64,000 nt of DNA from an uncultured Bacteroides sp. (GTDB taxonomy: Bacteria > Bacteroidota > Bacteroidia > Bacteroidales > Bacteroidaceae), in assembly GCF_963666545.1 (NCBI RefSeq), contig NZ_OY762899.1, positions 4,034,365 to 4,098,364 on the forward strand, in the 5' to 3' direction. Shown piece after piece: positions 52,682 to 63,432 of this stretch. Made by a program: the position numbers and the translations under genes. Positions within the stretch are counted from its first letter, which is position 1, and every line of letters starts with the position of its first letter. The notes under the pieces are model-generated. The model had not been told where the DNA came from, searched no databases, and saw only the letters and a program-made list of their open reading frames with translations.

Positions 52682-55600
52682 ATGAAAATACGTCTGGTTT
52701 TAATTTTAGTGACGTTCATTTTTCCATTGATTGGTTGGGCAGAGAATACCAAAGACAATTACTTTTTTCGGAAAGTAGATTACCAACAAGGGTTATCTAA
52801 TAGTGCTGTACTTTGTCTGTTTCAAGATAATGAGGGACTGATGTGGTTTGGGACATACGATGGCGTGAATTGTTACGACGGACAAAGTATGGAGGTTTTT
52901 CGCTCAGACTTTTCAAAGAAAAAGACATTAAGCAATAATATCATTCATTCAATCCAGCAAGCAGACAGTGATTGTTTGTGGATAACGACACATTTAGGGG
53001 CAAACCGGTTTTCGAAAGATTCACGTCAAGTGATATGCAATTATGAATTTGGGGGCGACTTTGTTATTCACTCAAACTCCAAAGGCAACACATGGGCACT
53101 CGGTTATGATTGGATAGCATATTACAATACTCACCATCACCGCTTCGTTCGAATAAAAACACCTAAGATTAAAATGCTTAAGGTAGATAACCGAGCTTTT
53201 GTCACCGATAATGGTGAGCTATTTCTTTTTCCTTATGAGAGTGGTGATTTATACCGTTTTTCTTTAACTTCCTTCAATCAAGACACACTGGCTACCCGAC
53301 TCACTGCTATTCCTTCCCGCTTTCATCCCAAACCAATAGAATATGTGTGCTACCAAAATGGGATATTCTACTTTTACGATTCCGATAAAGACCTATTCTT
53401 ATACGACATAACAAGAAAATCAAAAATTTATATCCGTAATATTGCCGAAATGGTTCAAAAATACGGAGAGGTCATAGGCATTGTATCTTTTTATGAAGAT
53501 ATCATTCTTGCTTTTCAAACGAATGGCTTGATTCGGTTAAAGCTCTCTCAAAAATATTCTGAAGAAATAATAAATAAGAATATACGCATTTTTGATATTT
53601 ATAATGATTCGCGGCAAGGGGTACTATGGGTTGCCTCGGATGGTCAGGGAGCTATTATGTATTCTAAAAAACAATCTATTGCCACAAACTTGATGCTAAG
53701 TAGCCTATCTCCTAATTTAAGTAGACAGGTCAGATCTATATTGACTGATAAATATGGTGGATTATGGTTTGGCACCAAAGGTGACGGATTAGTACACGTC
53801 AATGAATACAAAAATGGGATAAAGAGTAATAATACAGAAGTTTATTTGCCTGGAAGCAAGCAGAATGTGGCGTCGTATATAAAACCCAACAAAGAATTCC
53901 AGATATATAAAATGTTGGAGAGTCGCTTTATGAATGGTTTCTGGCTAGGAACAGGTTCTTTGGGATTATGCTATTACTCTTTTGACGACAAGAAATTGCA
54001 TGAATTTTCCAAAGAATTCTCACAAGCTGTTACAGATATACATTCTATATTTGAAGCGAATGACAGTGTATTGTATTTAGCCACTACGGGAAAAGGCTTT
54101 TGCAAAGTTATACTCAAAAAAAGTAAGCGTGATATTCAGGTTAAATCTTGGAAATACTATCATTTTTTCTGTGATCAGCAAGAACTGACTATCTTTCAAA
54201 GTATGGTGCCCGAAGGAGATTCTCTGCTATGGTTGGGCAGTCGACAGAAAGGATTGGTCCGTTTCAATCGAAAGACAGAAGAATATCAGGTTTATTCCTT
54301 AAATAGAATATTGCATAAATCGGTAGACGATATTCTTTGTCTACATTGGCACAAAAAGCAACTTTATGTGGGAACGACTTCCGGATTAGTGCGGATCACC
54401 TTTCGTGGAAGCAAGCTGAAAGTGGATTATATTGGACGTGAGCATGGGCTCCTCAATGATATGATTCACAGTATTTTGGAAGATGCAAATGGTCTGCTCT
54501 GGTTGGGTACAAATCGCGGCCTTATCAAATTCAATCCCAAGAATTCATTCTCGCATGCATACTACTACAGTAGTGGCGTACAAATTGGAGAATTCAGTGA
54601 CGATGCTTATTATCGATGCCCTTACACCGGCAACCTTTTTTTCGGAGGAATTGATGGTTTGCTTTATTTAGATAAGAAAGTATCCACTGATTCCGAATAT
54701 TATCCCGAAATCTTATTGCGCAAATTGGTGATTGAAAAAACATTCGTCAATCTTCAAGACCATTATCTGCCTGATAGGAAAGGTTTGCAAATGAAAGGTG
54801 ATAAAATATCTTTTTCCTTATTTTTCGTAGTCCCTGATTATGCAAGCGGTGGCGATGTGGAGTACTCTTACATGCTCGAAGGATATGACACACATTGGGG
54901 AGCATTTAGTAGTATTAATGAGGCATCCTACTTTAATGTTCCATCGGGAGATTATATCTTTAAGGTACGTTATAAAAAGGATGTATTTGCTACGGAATAC
55001 AAAACTTTAATTATTCCGATTCACATCCTTCCCCCTTGGTATCAGACGGCCTATGCCTATTTTATATATCTATTATTGGGACTTGCGTTGGCTGTATATG
55101 CGGCCCATCTGTTTCGTAAATATTTCCGTCACGAAAAGATGATGAAGAAATTGCAGGAATCAGAAAGCCGCAATGCATCTCTGGTGGCGGACACCTATAA
55201 AGAACGCGAGTTGCTTGATAATTGTACCCTTATTTATCATGCTTGCGACCAGCTACGTTCTGAAAGTACTTCGCCTGAAGAACGCAGTGAAAAGATAGAG
55301 CTTATTCGAGAATCTGTTATGTCCTTACTCTTTGGCTGTAGGCTTGGTGATGAGTGCTTCCGTCTGTTGTCTTCTTTAAATTTCTCTGTCACGGGTCGTG
55401 TTTATCTTTCCAAATTGGCGGAAGAGGTACTCCAAATATTGGAGAAGGAGAAATACGATGTTTCTCACATACGTTTGAATATTCCGGATACTTTCAGCTT
55501 TTCGGGCTATAAGAATGCATTGCGTTGCATACTCTATTTCAGCTATCTCTATCTTTCCAGTCGGACAACAGCCGAAATTATAGTGGATGTGGTAGAAGAG

Positions 55601-56626
55601 GAGGATAAGATGCTGTTAATGTTCGTCTCTTCAGATGATATGGTGAAAGATTTGCATGAAGCACTTTCCGGGAGAAAGCCTTTGTCTGTTAATGCAAAAG
55701 ATTCGGATGCCATGTTTCGGACTCGAACGATGCAACATTTTGTACTTTCCGCCTTGAGACAACAGCAGTGCACGTTACATTATGCTGATACGGAACAAGG
55801 AAATCGCTTGATCATAGCTTTCGAACCTGTCGTAATTGCGAAACAAGAGAAAATCAAGAAAACCGTTTTGCTATTGGAAGATAAGGAAGAGATGGTTTGG
55901 CTGATAACTGCCCTGCTTTCGGACGAATACGAAGTTCGTTCAGTAAAAAGCATACAGTTGGCATTTGATGAGATGCGTAAGTTGGCTCCGACTTTGTTTC
56001 TGGTAGACATGCTTATGTATGCCGATGCCGAAAGTTCCTTTATGAAGTATATCAATAAGAATCGTCCAATGCTGTCGAAAACAGCATTTATTCCCATGCT
56101 GACGTGGAAGGTCAGTTCATTGATGCAGCGCGAATTGCTTTTGTGGGCAGATTCCTATATTGTTCTTCCTTATGATATTCCATTCTTGAAAGAAGTCATT
56201 CATAAAGTGATTTACGGAAAACAGGAAGCTAAGCATATCTATATGGAAGATCTGGAAGGATGGACAAATTCGATCGTCTGTACTACCACCGAAGAGGCAG
56301 ACTTTATAAGAAAACTCCTGCAAGTGATTGAACAGAATCTGGATCGTGAAGATTTAGGCTCCACCTTTATTGCTGAACAGATGCTGATAAGTCCCCGCCA
56401 ATTTTACCGCAAGTTAAAAGAAATATCAGGCATGTCCCCAAGCGATTTAATTAAAGATTATCGAATGGAAAAAGCTGCTCGCTTGTTACGAGATGAGAAG
56501 TTATCCATCCAAGATGTTATTTCTGATATTGGCATTTCCAGTCGTGCCTATTTTTACAAAGAGTTCACTCGCAAGTTCGGCATGACTCCGAAGGTTTATC
56601 GAGAGCAATTACAAAAACATGAATGA
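52682..56626 (+). CDS. Hybrid two-component (HTCS-type) regulator with degenerate kinase
   Basis: 1314 residues. Order: signal peptide; periplasmic beta-propeller of repeated LWFGT/LWLGT units (about 30-690); Y_Y_Y domain (about 700-780, YSYMLEGYDTHWGAF); one membrane helix (about 788-810); a cytoplasmic region of about 240 residues where a histidine kinase normally sits; receiver domain (about 1058-1175, Glu/Asp in LLLEDKEE and phospho-acceptor Asp1109 in FLVDMLMY); AraC-type helix-turn-helix DNA-binding domain (about 1207-1312, DLGSTFIAEQMLISPRQFYR). The kinase region lacks the HELRTPL His box and the N/G1/G2 ATP boxes. It precedes a susC by 290 bp and probably controls that locus; how it signals without kinase motifs is unclear. 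Confidence 0.9.
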   Translation: MKIRLVLILVTFIFPLIGWAENTKDNYFFRKVDYQQGLSNSAVLCLFQDNEGLMWFGTYDGVNCYDGQSMEVFRSDFSKKKTLSNNIIHSIQQADSDCLWITTHLGANRFSKDSRQVICNYEFGGDFVIHSNSKGNTWALGYDWIAYYNTHHHRFVRIKTPKIKMLKVDNRAFVTDNGELFLFPYESGDLYRFSLTSFNQDTLATRLTAIPSRFHPKPIEYVCYQNGIFYFYDSDKDLFLYDITRKSKIYIRNIAEMVQKYGEVIGIVSFYEDIILAFQTNGLIRLKLSQKYSEEIINKNIRIFDIYNDSRQGVLWVASDGQGAIMYSKKQSIATNLMLSSLSPNLSRQVRSILTDKYGGLWFGTKGDGLVHVNEYKNGIKSNNTEVYLPGSKQNVASYIKPNKEFQIYKMLESRFMNGFWLGTGSLGLCYYSFDDKKLHEFSKEFSQAVTDIHSIFEANDSVLYLATTGKGFCKVILKKSKRDIQVKSWKYYHFFCDQQELTIFQSMVPEGDSLLWLGSRQKGLVRFNRKTEEYQVYSLNRILHKSVDDILCLHWHKKQLYVGTTSGLVRITFRGSKLKVDYIGREHGLLNDMIHSILEDANGLLWLGTNRGLIKFNPKNSFSHAYYYSSGVQIGEFSDDAYYRCPYTGNLFFGGIDGLLYLDKKVSTDSEYYPEILLRKLVIEKTFVNLQDHYLPDRKGLQMKGDKISFSLFFVVPDYASGGDVEYSYMLEGYDTHWGAFSSINEASYFNVPSGDYIFKVRYKKDVFATEYKTLIIPIHILPPWYQTAYAYFIYLLLGLALAVYAAHLFRKYFRHEKMMKKLQESESRNASLVADTYKERELLDNCTLIYHACDQLRSESTSPEERSEKIELIRESVMSLLFGCRLGDECFRLLSSLNFSVTGRVYLSKLAEEVLQILEKEKYDVSHIRLNIPDTFSFSGYKNALRCILYFSYLYLSSRTTAEIIVDVVEEEDKMLLMFVSSDDMVKDLHEALSGRKPLSVNAKDSDAMFRTRTMQHFVLSALRQQQCTLHYADTEQGNRLIIAFEPVVIAKQEKIKKTVLLLEDKEEMVWLITALLSDEYEVRSVKSIQLAFDEMRKLAPTLFLVDMLMYADAESSFMKYINKNRPMLSKTAFIPMLTWKVSSLMQRELLLWADSYIVLPYDIPFLKEVIHKVIYGKQEAKHIYMEDLEGWTNSIVCTTTEEADFIRKLLQVIEQNLDREDLGSTFIAEQMLISPRQFYRKLKEISGMSPSDLIKDYRMEKAARLLRDEKLSIQDVISDIGISSRAYFYKEFTRKFGMTPKVYREQLQKHE

Positions 56627-56917
56627 CAGTTTGTGAAAGAAGCCACTTGACCTGGCTTTTATTTGGTATGTGAACGTATTGCGCTCTTTTTATTGGAGAA
56701 CTCTTGTACTCTTATTACTCCTCTGTATTATTTATCTAATTGATTTATAAGGTATTACCTTGTACTCTCAATTACCTCTTGTCCTTTGAACAGACATTTT
56801 TTCTCTCTTTTTAATTTTGGCTTGTGGGAGTATCAAATACGATTTCTTATTCCATTAATTTGCATCCATGAGATTCAACGTGTTTGATAACCTTAGTATT
56901 AATTTAAATCGAGTAGA
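56627..56917 (+). promoter_or_regulatory. Upstream region of the second susC
   Basis: 291 bp with T-rich DNA and TTAATTTG at about 56857-56865, which is one base from the -7 consensus, about 50 bp before the ATG. No clear -33 or repeat seen. The HTCS binding site should lie here but I cannot point to it. Confidence 0.3.
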
Positions 56918-59900
56918 ATGAATTTGTTTGAAATGAAAAGACGTCACATCAGATCATTATGGATGCTGTTATTGTTGCTCACATGTAGTGTAGCGGTACG
57001 GGCACAAGGCAATCCTGTTACAGGGCGTGTTTCTGATGAGAAAGGAGAGTTGCTCATAGGAGTGAGCATTCTGGAGAAAGGAACTACAAACGGTGTTATT
57101 ACCGACATAAACGGTCAGTATTCCTTAAAGCTGTCGACCGGTAATCCTATTTTGGTAGTTTCCTATATAGGACATAAGTCACAAGAGATCAAAGTCGCCA
57201 AACAGAGAGTTATCGATATTGTTTTGGCGGAAGACGTATCGGCGCTAGATGAAGTCGTAGTAGTAGGTTATGGCAACCAGCGCAAAGTCTCTGTTGTCGG
57301 AGCACAATCGGCCTTGAATATGAAAGACGTCAAAATGCCTGCAGGCAAGTTGTCCTCTGTTATTTCCGGACGTATTGCGGGAGTGGTTGCTGTGCAGCGT
57401 AGCGGCGAGCCGGGACACGACGAATCGGATATATGGATTCGTGGTATATCCTCTTTGCTTGGACAAAGTTCTAGGCCATTGGTGCTGGTAGATGGTGTGG
57501 AACGCAGTTTTAATAACATTGATCCCGAAGACATCGAATCTTTCACTGTACTGAAAGATGCCTCCGCCACAGCCGTTTACGGTGTGCGTGGTGCTAATGG
57601 AGTTGTTATTGTGAAAACCAAGCCCGGGCGGGTCGGAAAACCGCAATTTAGTGTAGACTATTATGAAAGCTTCACTCGTCTGACAAAAAAAGTAGATATG
57701 GCAGATGCTTATACCTATATGGATGCACGCAATGAGGCACAGATGAATGCAAATGGCACCCTCAAGTATTCGGATGCTTACATCGAGGCTACTAAGAAAG
57801 CCAATGGTTTGCTACCTAATGACAATACACGCTTGTACAATCCGTATTTGTATCCAGCTATCGACTGGGCAGACCAATTATTTAATGATTGGGGGCATAA
57901 CCGTCGCGGGAATATCAATATTCGTGGTGGTGTACCCAATGCAAACTACTATGTGTCATTGAGTTATTATGGTGAAACAGGTATGACCCGTAACTTCAAA
58001 TTGGAGAACTACAACACTCAAATGAAGTATGATCGCTATAATTTTACTTCCAACCTGAATTTGAAGCCGACATCCAAGACTACTATCGACTTGGGCTTTT
58101 CCGGTAATATGGGACAAGGACACTATCCACAGACTAGTACAAATGCATTATATGCCGCCAGCATGGATGTCAATCCAGTGATGTATCCTTTATTACTACC
58201 CAATGGAACAGTGTCTGGTATCAACTCGCAGCAAAAATTCAACCCTTATGGTTTGCTGGCTCGCGGTGGTTATTATGACGAGTTTTCCAGCCAACTAAAT
58301 TCGAATATTCGTGTAACACAAGATCTCGATTTTGGGGGATTTAGTAAAGGACTTTCCGTATCTCTCATGGTAGCCTTCGATACCTATAATTCACGCAAGA
58401 GACAGTATAATCGTAACGAACCGATGTACAAATTTGCCGGAAAGACGGATGAAAACGGGCTTTGGATAGAAGATACTTTATTTGACGAAGAAACAGGAGA
58501 CTATCTATACTCTCTATTGAAGGAAGCAGACGGGAGTCTAGAACTTCAGACACCGGAGCATTCGAGTAACCGAACTGTCTATACCGAAGGATCTTTGAAC
58601 TATGATCGCAGTTTTGGTGCTCATCGTGTTGGTGCTCTATTGCTCTATAACCAGAAGGTTTATTGGGATTTGAATGCAGAAGACGTCATTGGGGGGATGC
58701 CTTATAAACAACGTGGTTTTGCCGGACGTGCCACTTACTCTTGGAACGACCGCTACTTTGCTGAGTTCAACCTTGGTATCAACGGATCGGAGAACTTTAC
58801 ACCGGGAAAACGTTACGGTGTGTTTCCTGCTTTCGGTTTGGGATGGGCGGTATCTAATGAGCCGTTTTGGAATCCTTTTCGTAAATACGTTTCTTTCCTG
58901 AAGTTTCGTTATACAGACGGATGGGTAGGCAGCGACACGGCTACGGGCAGGCGTTTTATGTATCAGGGAGTGTTTAAAGGCTTGGATGGCACATTGTTTG
59001 GAACCAATTATAGCGGCGCAAGCGGTTACGGTGAAGAAAAATATGGTGTGAACGTTACTTGGTCAAAGTCTAGAAAACAAGACTTAGGTATTGACCTTAA
59101 GTTCTTAAACGATAATTTATCGTTTGTCATTGATCTATTTAAGGAACGCCGTGATAATATCTTTTTGCAACGCAGTACTATTCCTAGTTATGCGGGTTGG
59201 GTCGAAAATCCATACGCTAATTTGGGAGTTGTGGAAAATAAAGGTATCGAAGTGGCAATGGATTATACTCAACAGTTGGGTAAGAAGACCTTTCTTACCG
59301 TACGTGGCAACCTTACTTTCAATAAGGACAAGATTATCGAAAATGACCAACCTCCTGTAAATTATCAGTGGATGGAAACACGCGGCACGAATGTGAATGC
59401 CACATGGGGATTTATTTCTGACGGACTTTTCACTAACGAGGCAGAAATAGAAGATCATGCTACTCAATTCGGAACGCTGCACGTGGGAGACATTAAGTAT
59501 CGAGACTTGAATGGGGATGGTGTGATAAATAATTACGATAAAACCGTGATTGGCCGTGGTGATGTACCTCGAATCTATTATGGATTCGGTGCCGACTTGC
59601 AAGTTGGAGACTTCTCCATCGGTGCTCTGTTTCAAGGAGTGACGCAAACAGATCGTTATTTGGATGGTATATCTATCAAGCCTTTCTGGGATGATGAAGG
59701 TCGGGACAATATATTCTCAAATATCACTGATCGTTGGAGCGCAGATGATCCTACTAATCAAGATGTATTCTATCCGCGCATATCTGTAGGTAGCGACTTG
59801 AATTCCAATAATGCACAGAAGAGCAGTTGGTGGATAAAGGATATGAGCTTCCTTCGTCTGAAACAATTGAATATTTCCTACAATCTGCCGAAAAAAATAC

Positions 59901-60061
59901 TGGATCGCAGTTTTCTGAAGAGCGCAAGTATCTACCTGATGGGAACAAACCTACTCACTTTCTCAAAATTCAAGTTGTGGGATCCTGAATTGAATACGAG
60001 TAATGGTCAGGCATATCCGAATGTGTCCAGCTATTCTATCGGTGCCAAGTTTAGTTTTTAA
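56918..60061 (+). CDS. SusC-like TonB-dependent outer-membrane transporter
   Basis: 1047 residues, full length. Signal peptide ending AVRAQ (about residue 30); carboxypeptidase-regulatory-like domain (GRVSDEKGELLIGVSILEKG, about 35-110); TonB box DEVVVVGYGNQ near 111; plug with VLKDASATAVYGVRGANGVV; barrel ending YSIGAKFSF. The C-terminal part has GDIKYRDLNGDGVINNYDKT, the SusC calcium loop. A second start at Met6 (56933) is possible. SusD follows 20 bp downstream. The transported glycan is unknown; no glycosidase lies in the visible part. Confidence 0.97.
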   Translation: MNLFEMKRRHIRSLWMLLLLLTCSVAVRAQGNPVTGRVSDEKGELLIGVSILEKGTTNGVITDINGQYSLKLSTGNPILVVSYIGHKSQEIKVAKQRVIDIVLAEDVSALDEVVVVGYGNQRKVSVVGAQSALNMKDVKMPAGKLSSVISGRIAGVVAVQRSGEPGHDESDIWIRGISSLLGQSSRPLVLVDGVERSFNNIDPEDIESFTVLKDASATAVYGVRGANGVVIVKTKPGRVGKPQFSVDYYESFTRLTKKVDMADAYTYMDARNEAQMNANGTLKYSDAYIEATKKANGLLPNDNTRLYNPYLYPAIDWADQLFNDWGHNRRGNINIRGGVPNANYYVSLSYYGETGMTRNFKLENYNTQMKYDRYNFTSNLNLKPTSKTTIDLGFSGNMGQGHYPQTSTNALYAASMDVNPVMYPLLLPNGTVSGINSQQKFNPYGLLARGGYYDEFSSQLNSNIRVTQDLDFGGFSKGLSVSLMVAFDTYNSRKRQYNRNEPMYKFAGKTDENGLWIEDTLFDEETGDYLYSLLKEADGSLELQTPEHSSNRTVYTEGSLNYDRSFGAHRVGALLLYNQKVYWDLNAEDVIGGMPYKQRGFAGRATYSWNDRYFAEFNLGINGSENFTPGKRYGVFPAFGLGWAVSNEPFWNPFRKYVSFLKFRYTDGWVGSDTATGRRFMYQGVFKGLDGTLFGTNYSGASGYGEEKYGVNVTWSKSRKQDLGIDLKFLNDNLSFVIDLFKERRDNIFLQRSTIPSYAGWVENPYANLGVVENKGIEVAMDYTQQLGKKTFLTVRGNLTFNKDKIIENDQPPVNYQWMETRGTNVNATWGFISDGLFTNEAEIEDHATQFGTLHVGDIKYRDLNGDGVINNYDKTVIGRGDVPRIYYGFGADLQVGDFSIGALFQGVTQTDRYLDGISIKPFWDDEGRDNIFSNITDRWSADDPTNQDVFYPRISVGSDLNSNNAQKSSWWIKDMSFLRLKQLNISYNLPKKILDRSFLKSASIYLMGTNLLTFSKFKLWDPELNTSNGQAYPNVSSYSIGAKFSF

Positions 60062-60081
60062 TCCCAAAATCAAATAGTCGT

Positions 60082-62016
60082 ATGAAAAATAGAATAAAAC
60101 AATATATATTGACTGCTTCACTATGTGTCGGACTGAGCGCATGCAGCGATTTCTTTGAACCGATTCCCGGTGTACAGTTTGGTTTGGATGAAACATTCTC
60201 ATCAAAACAAAGAACGGAAGAATACTTGAATAATGTGTATAGCTATATCCGTGAATCAACGGATGCTATCCATCCGAGCGGCAACGGAGGAATCTTTACG
60301 GAGGCTTCGATAGAAGGAGCTAACCGTTGGAATAAGACTTATGCTGAATGGACAAACGGTTCTTTCAATTCGGCTTCGAGTCAGGCTAGTGAATATTTCT
60401 CTAAATACTATCGAGCAATAGCCAAAGCAAGTACATTCATTCAGAACGTGGACAAATGTACGGAAGCCGGAGCATCCGTACGTGGTAAATGGAAAGCGGA
60501 AGCACGTGCGCTAAGAGCGTATTACTATTTTGAACTACTACGTATCTACGGTCCAATTCCTTTGATTGGAGAAGAACCTATTGCCGTGGATGCTACGGCG
60601 GAAGATCTGATTAAGGAGCGAAGTTCAGTAGATGAATGTGTAGACTTTATCGCAGCGGAACTTCAGAGTGCGATTGATTCAGGCGATTTGTATCAGAGGG
60701 CTGGGAAAGCAAACCTAGGGCGTATGGATGTGGCTACTTGTATGGCACTGAAAGCGAAGTTGTACCTCTACTGGGCAAGTCCACTTTTCAACGGAAATAT
60801 GGATTTAGCATCGGTAAAGAATAAAGATGGGAAACAGCTATTTCCGCAAACGAGCGATGCTTCTAAATGGATAAAAGCAAGAGATGCTTATAAACAGTTT
60901 TTGGATTTTGCAACAGGGCAGGGATATAAACTGACGGAAGTTTATACCAATGGGAAGTTAGATCCTTACGCTTCTTGTAGAGCTATCGCTGAATATTATA
61001 CCACAACTTGGGAGGCTGTAGACGAACTGATCTTTGTCAAATTGAGAGACTTATATGATTATACCTATTGGACTTGTCCCAAATTCACAGACTATCAGGA
61101 TACAGATGTAACCGGCGGTGGAGGTTTCTATACAACACAGGAAACAGTGGATATGTTCTTCACAAAAGATGGGCTTAGCATTGATAATGACCCTTCCTAC
61201 GACAGTTTTGAGGGTGTACCGGGAGCGGAACATTTCGTAGCCGAAAGATATACCGACCCAAACAACTCTTCGCGCCTTTACTTCGATGGAGTTAAGTCGA
61301 GAGTGTTGAATCAATGGAAAAATCGGGAAGCGCGTTTTTATGTGAATGTTACTTATAGTGGTTCTATCTGGTTAAATGAAGGTAAGTACAACGAAGAGAT
61401 GCGTACTGATTTCACTAACGGTGCGAATGGTACTTGTGGAAAGTCCAAAGCATCTGGAGACTATCCGGATTCTGGATACTTGATTCGTCGTGGTGCCAAG
61501 GCATCAAATAATGATGGTTCTAAACATTTTTCTCCTGTGCTACGCCTTGCTGACATGTACTTAGGATATGCTGAAGCCCTTTGCGAATCTAATGACTTGG
61601 ATAATGCGCTGGTTTATCTGAATAAGATTCGTGTCCGTGCGGGTATTCCGGAATACACGTTTACTGCAACTTCCGGTATGATTACGTGCCCGAAGGTACA
61701 GGCAGATGTTCGAAACCGTATCCGTCGCGAGCGCTTGGTAGAGTTAGTCTTCGAGTGGAATCGTTATTTTGACGTACGTCGTTGGAAAGTAGCCGAAGGA
61801 CAAAATGATCCTGAACACTGGATTTATCCAAAATACCACACTGGTGGTGAAGGTGGAAAAGTATATGGTATGAATATGGATAAAGATTATCCGGCATTCT
61901 TCGAGAGAACTTCTTTTGAAACTCGTGTCGCATTCTCTAAAAAGCAATATTTCATGCCGATACCTTATGATGATATCCGTCGTGTTCCTGCTTTGGTACA
62001 AAATTATGGATGGTAA
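60082..62016 (+). CDS. SusD-like surface lipoprotein
   Basis: 644 residues. Lipobox LSAC (Cys21). SusD landmarks: YLNNVYSYIRES near the start, RALRAYYYFELLRIYGPIPL near residue 150, LRLADMYLGYAEALCE, and RRERLVELVFEWNRYFDVRR in the C-terminal part, closing with PIPYDDI and QNYGW. It forms the lid for the preceding SusC. The next gene's frame may overlap its end by a few bases if its first ATG is used. Confidence 0.97.
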   Translation: MKNRIKQYILTASLCVGLSACSDFFEPIPGVQFGLDETFSSKQRTEEYLNNVYSYIRESTDAIHPSGNGGIFTEASIEGANRWNKTYAEWTNGSFNSASSQASEYFSKYYRAIAKASTFIQNVDKCTEAGASVRGKWKAEARALRAYYYFELLRIYGPIPLIGEEPIAVDATAEDLIKERSSVDECVDFIAAELQSAIDSGDLYQRAGKANLGRMDVATCMALKAKLYLYWASPLFNGNMDLASVKNKDGKQLFPQTSDASKWIKARDAYKQFLDFATGQGYKLTEVYTNGKLDPYASCRAIAEYYTTTWEAVDELIFVKLRDLYDYTYWTCPKFTDYQDTDVTGGGGFYTTQETVDMFFTKDGLSIDNDPSYDSFEGVPGAEHFVAERYTDPNNSSRLYFDGVKSRVLNQWKNREARFYVNVTYSGSIWLNEGKYNEEMRTDFTNGANGTCGKSKASGDYPDSGYLIRRGAKASNNDGSKHFSPVLRLADMYLGYAEALCESNDLDNALVYLNKIRVRAGIPEYTFTATSGMITCPKVQADVRNRIRRERLVELVFEWNRYFDVRRWKVAEGQNDPEHWIYPKYHTGGEGGKVYGMNMDKDYPAFFERTSFETRVAFSKKQYFMPIPYDDIRRVPALVQNYGW

Positions 62017-62042
62017 TGCTATTAAAACAACAACTTAAAGAT

Positions 62043-63407
62043 ATGACAATGATGAAATATTGGAAAGATATGGCCTTCGGGTTGCTTGCTTCACTGACAT
62101 TGGCTTCTTGCTATGGTGAAGAAGATAGTTTTGCAACTCCTTCCATTTATAAAGACTATCAACCTGTGTTGAATGATGGAAATACGTTGACCGGATATGG
62201 GGCGGCTCCTCTCAAGGAAGCAAAATATGATGAAACGTTGAATGAACTTTATATCACATGGGACGGCGGTAACACCGGATGGGAAAAACGAAACGAATAT
62301 GTAGGAGCTGAAGTGGAGTTCAACTCTCTGCTCTCCGGGAAGAAAATCAAACGAGTAATGATACCGAATGTTGGAGACTTCGGGAATCTGATCGTAAAGA
62401 AGCGTGATTATAATAATGAACTGAGCACTTTGCGCTTGAGCAAATATCGTACTGTGGTGGTTACGGATCGCTATGGGGTAGCTGAATTACGTTTTCGCTC
62501 TATTTATAAAGATGCTGAAGGAACACAGAAAACAAGTGAGTGGATGAAATTGAGCGATCAGGTCAATAAAGCTGAACTTACAGTAGATATGAGCTATTCT
62601 GCATGGCAGTATTTTAAGAGCAGCCAAGTTACACCGGTCCAAATCCTTTTTGAAAGTAACTCAACTATCAGACCCGTGTCGGCAATATGGGATGTAGCAG
62701 GCAGTGGGAGTGAAGCAAGTGCTAAAGAAGAGTTTCAGAAATGGTATTACATGGATTGTGCGGCTATGTCGTTCGATCCCTACAACATGGCTTTTGATCC
62801 CTACACAAAGCTCTATCTTCAAGTGAAGAAAGAACAGACAGGAGGAGCTTATGCGATAGATTATCCAAGCCACAATGAGGGACGAGGGATTGTCTATCCA
62901 GCTGCAGAAAACGACTTAAACAGCAACTGGTGGAAGTTGAGTGATATGCGAAACGTCCTTATGCACGAAATGGGACACTGCGTGGAATGGATGCCTGCGC
63001 GAGGTAAATATATCATACCGAATGTGCAAGACTGTGACAAACAGGGATACCAGGAAGGATGGCCTGATGCTGTGAAGCTGGCTAGCAAGGGTTATGATTT
63101 GGATACGCAAAAAAGCGAATACCAAGCTGCACTTGCGAAACCGTATGCAGATCCTCAAAGCGACAAAAAGTTTGTTTGGCAGATAGATTATAATACTTCC
63201 GGTGCTTTCATGAGTTGGTTGCGGCTTTATAATGGTGATTTTGTGCGCATGTTACCGTGGACAGTGCTGATGGATGACCTCACGAATCAGTGGAGCTTGG
63301 AAGATGCGGTGAAGTATGTATTAAAAGAGAGCTATCCGAATATCACGATAGAAGAGCTTTGGAGTGAATACAGAACTGAGGTAGAAGCATTTATACAAAA
63401 CAACTAG
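62043..63407 (+). CDS. Lipoprotein with DUF4998-like N-domain and zinc metallopeptidase-like C-domain
   Basis: 454 residues from the ATG at 62043 (an ATG at 62010 overlapping susD is also possible). Lipobox LASC. The N-terminal half is beta-rich and repeats around LNELYITWDGG and VVVTDRYGVAELRFRS, like DUF4998. The C-terminal half contains HEMGHCVEWMP (His308; HExxH zinc site) and WPDAVKLASKGYD, matching the basic secretory protease (BSP) peptidase group, which often follows SusC/D pairs in Bacteroides. It may cut protein parts of a glycoprotein or peptide-linked ligand. Activity is inferred from the motif. Confidence 0.75.
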   Translation: MTMMKYWKDMAFGLLASLTLASCYGEEDSFATPSIYKDYQPVLNDGNTLTGYGAAPLKEAKYDETLNELYITWDGGNTGWEKRNEYVGAEVEFNSLLSGKKIKRVMIPNVGDFGNLIVKKRDYNNELSTLRLSKYRTVVVTDRYGVAELRFRSIYKDAEGTQKTSEWMKLSDQVNKAELTVDMSYSAWQYFKSSQVTPVQILFESNSTIRPVSAIWDVAGSGSEASAKEEFQKWYYMDCAAMSFDPYNMAFDPYTKLYLQVKKEQTGGAYAIDYPSHNEGRGIVYPAAENDLNSNWWKLSDMRNVLMHEMGHCVEWMPARGKYIIPNVQDCDKQGYQEGWPDAVKLASKGYDLDTQKSEYQAALAKPYADPQSDKKFVWQIDYNTSGAFMSWLRLYNGDFVRMLPWTVLMDDLTNQWSLEDAVKYVLKESYPNITIEELWSEYRTEVEAFIQNN

Positions 63408-63432
63408 GTATAGATAACCAATAGAAAAAAAA

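Noticed and set aside
59135-59647. 170-codon - strand ORF inside the second susC
   Set aside because: Antisense to a full-length SusC; no family features.
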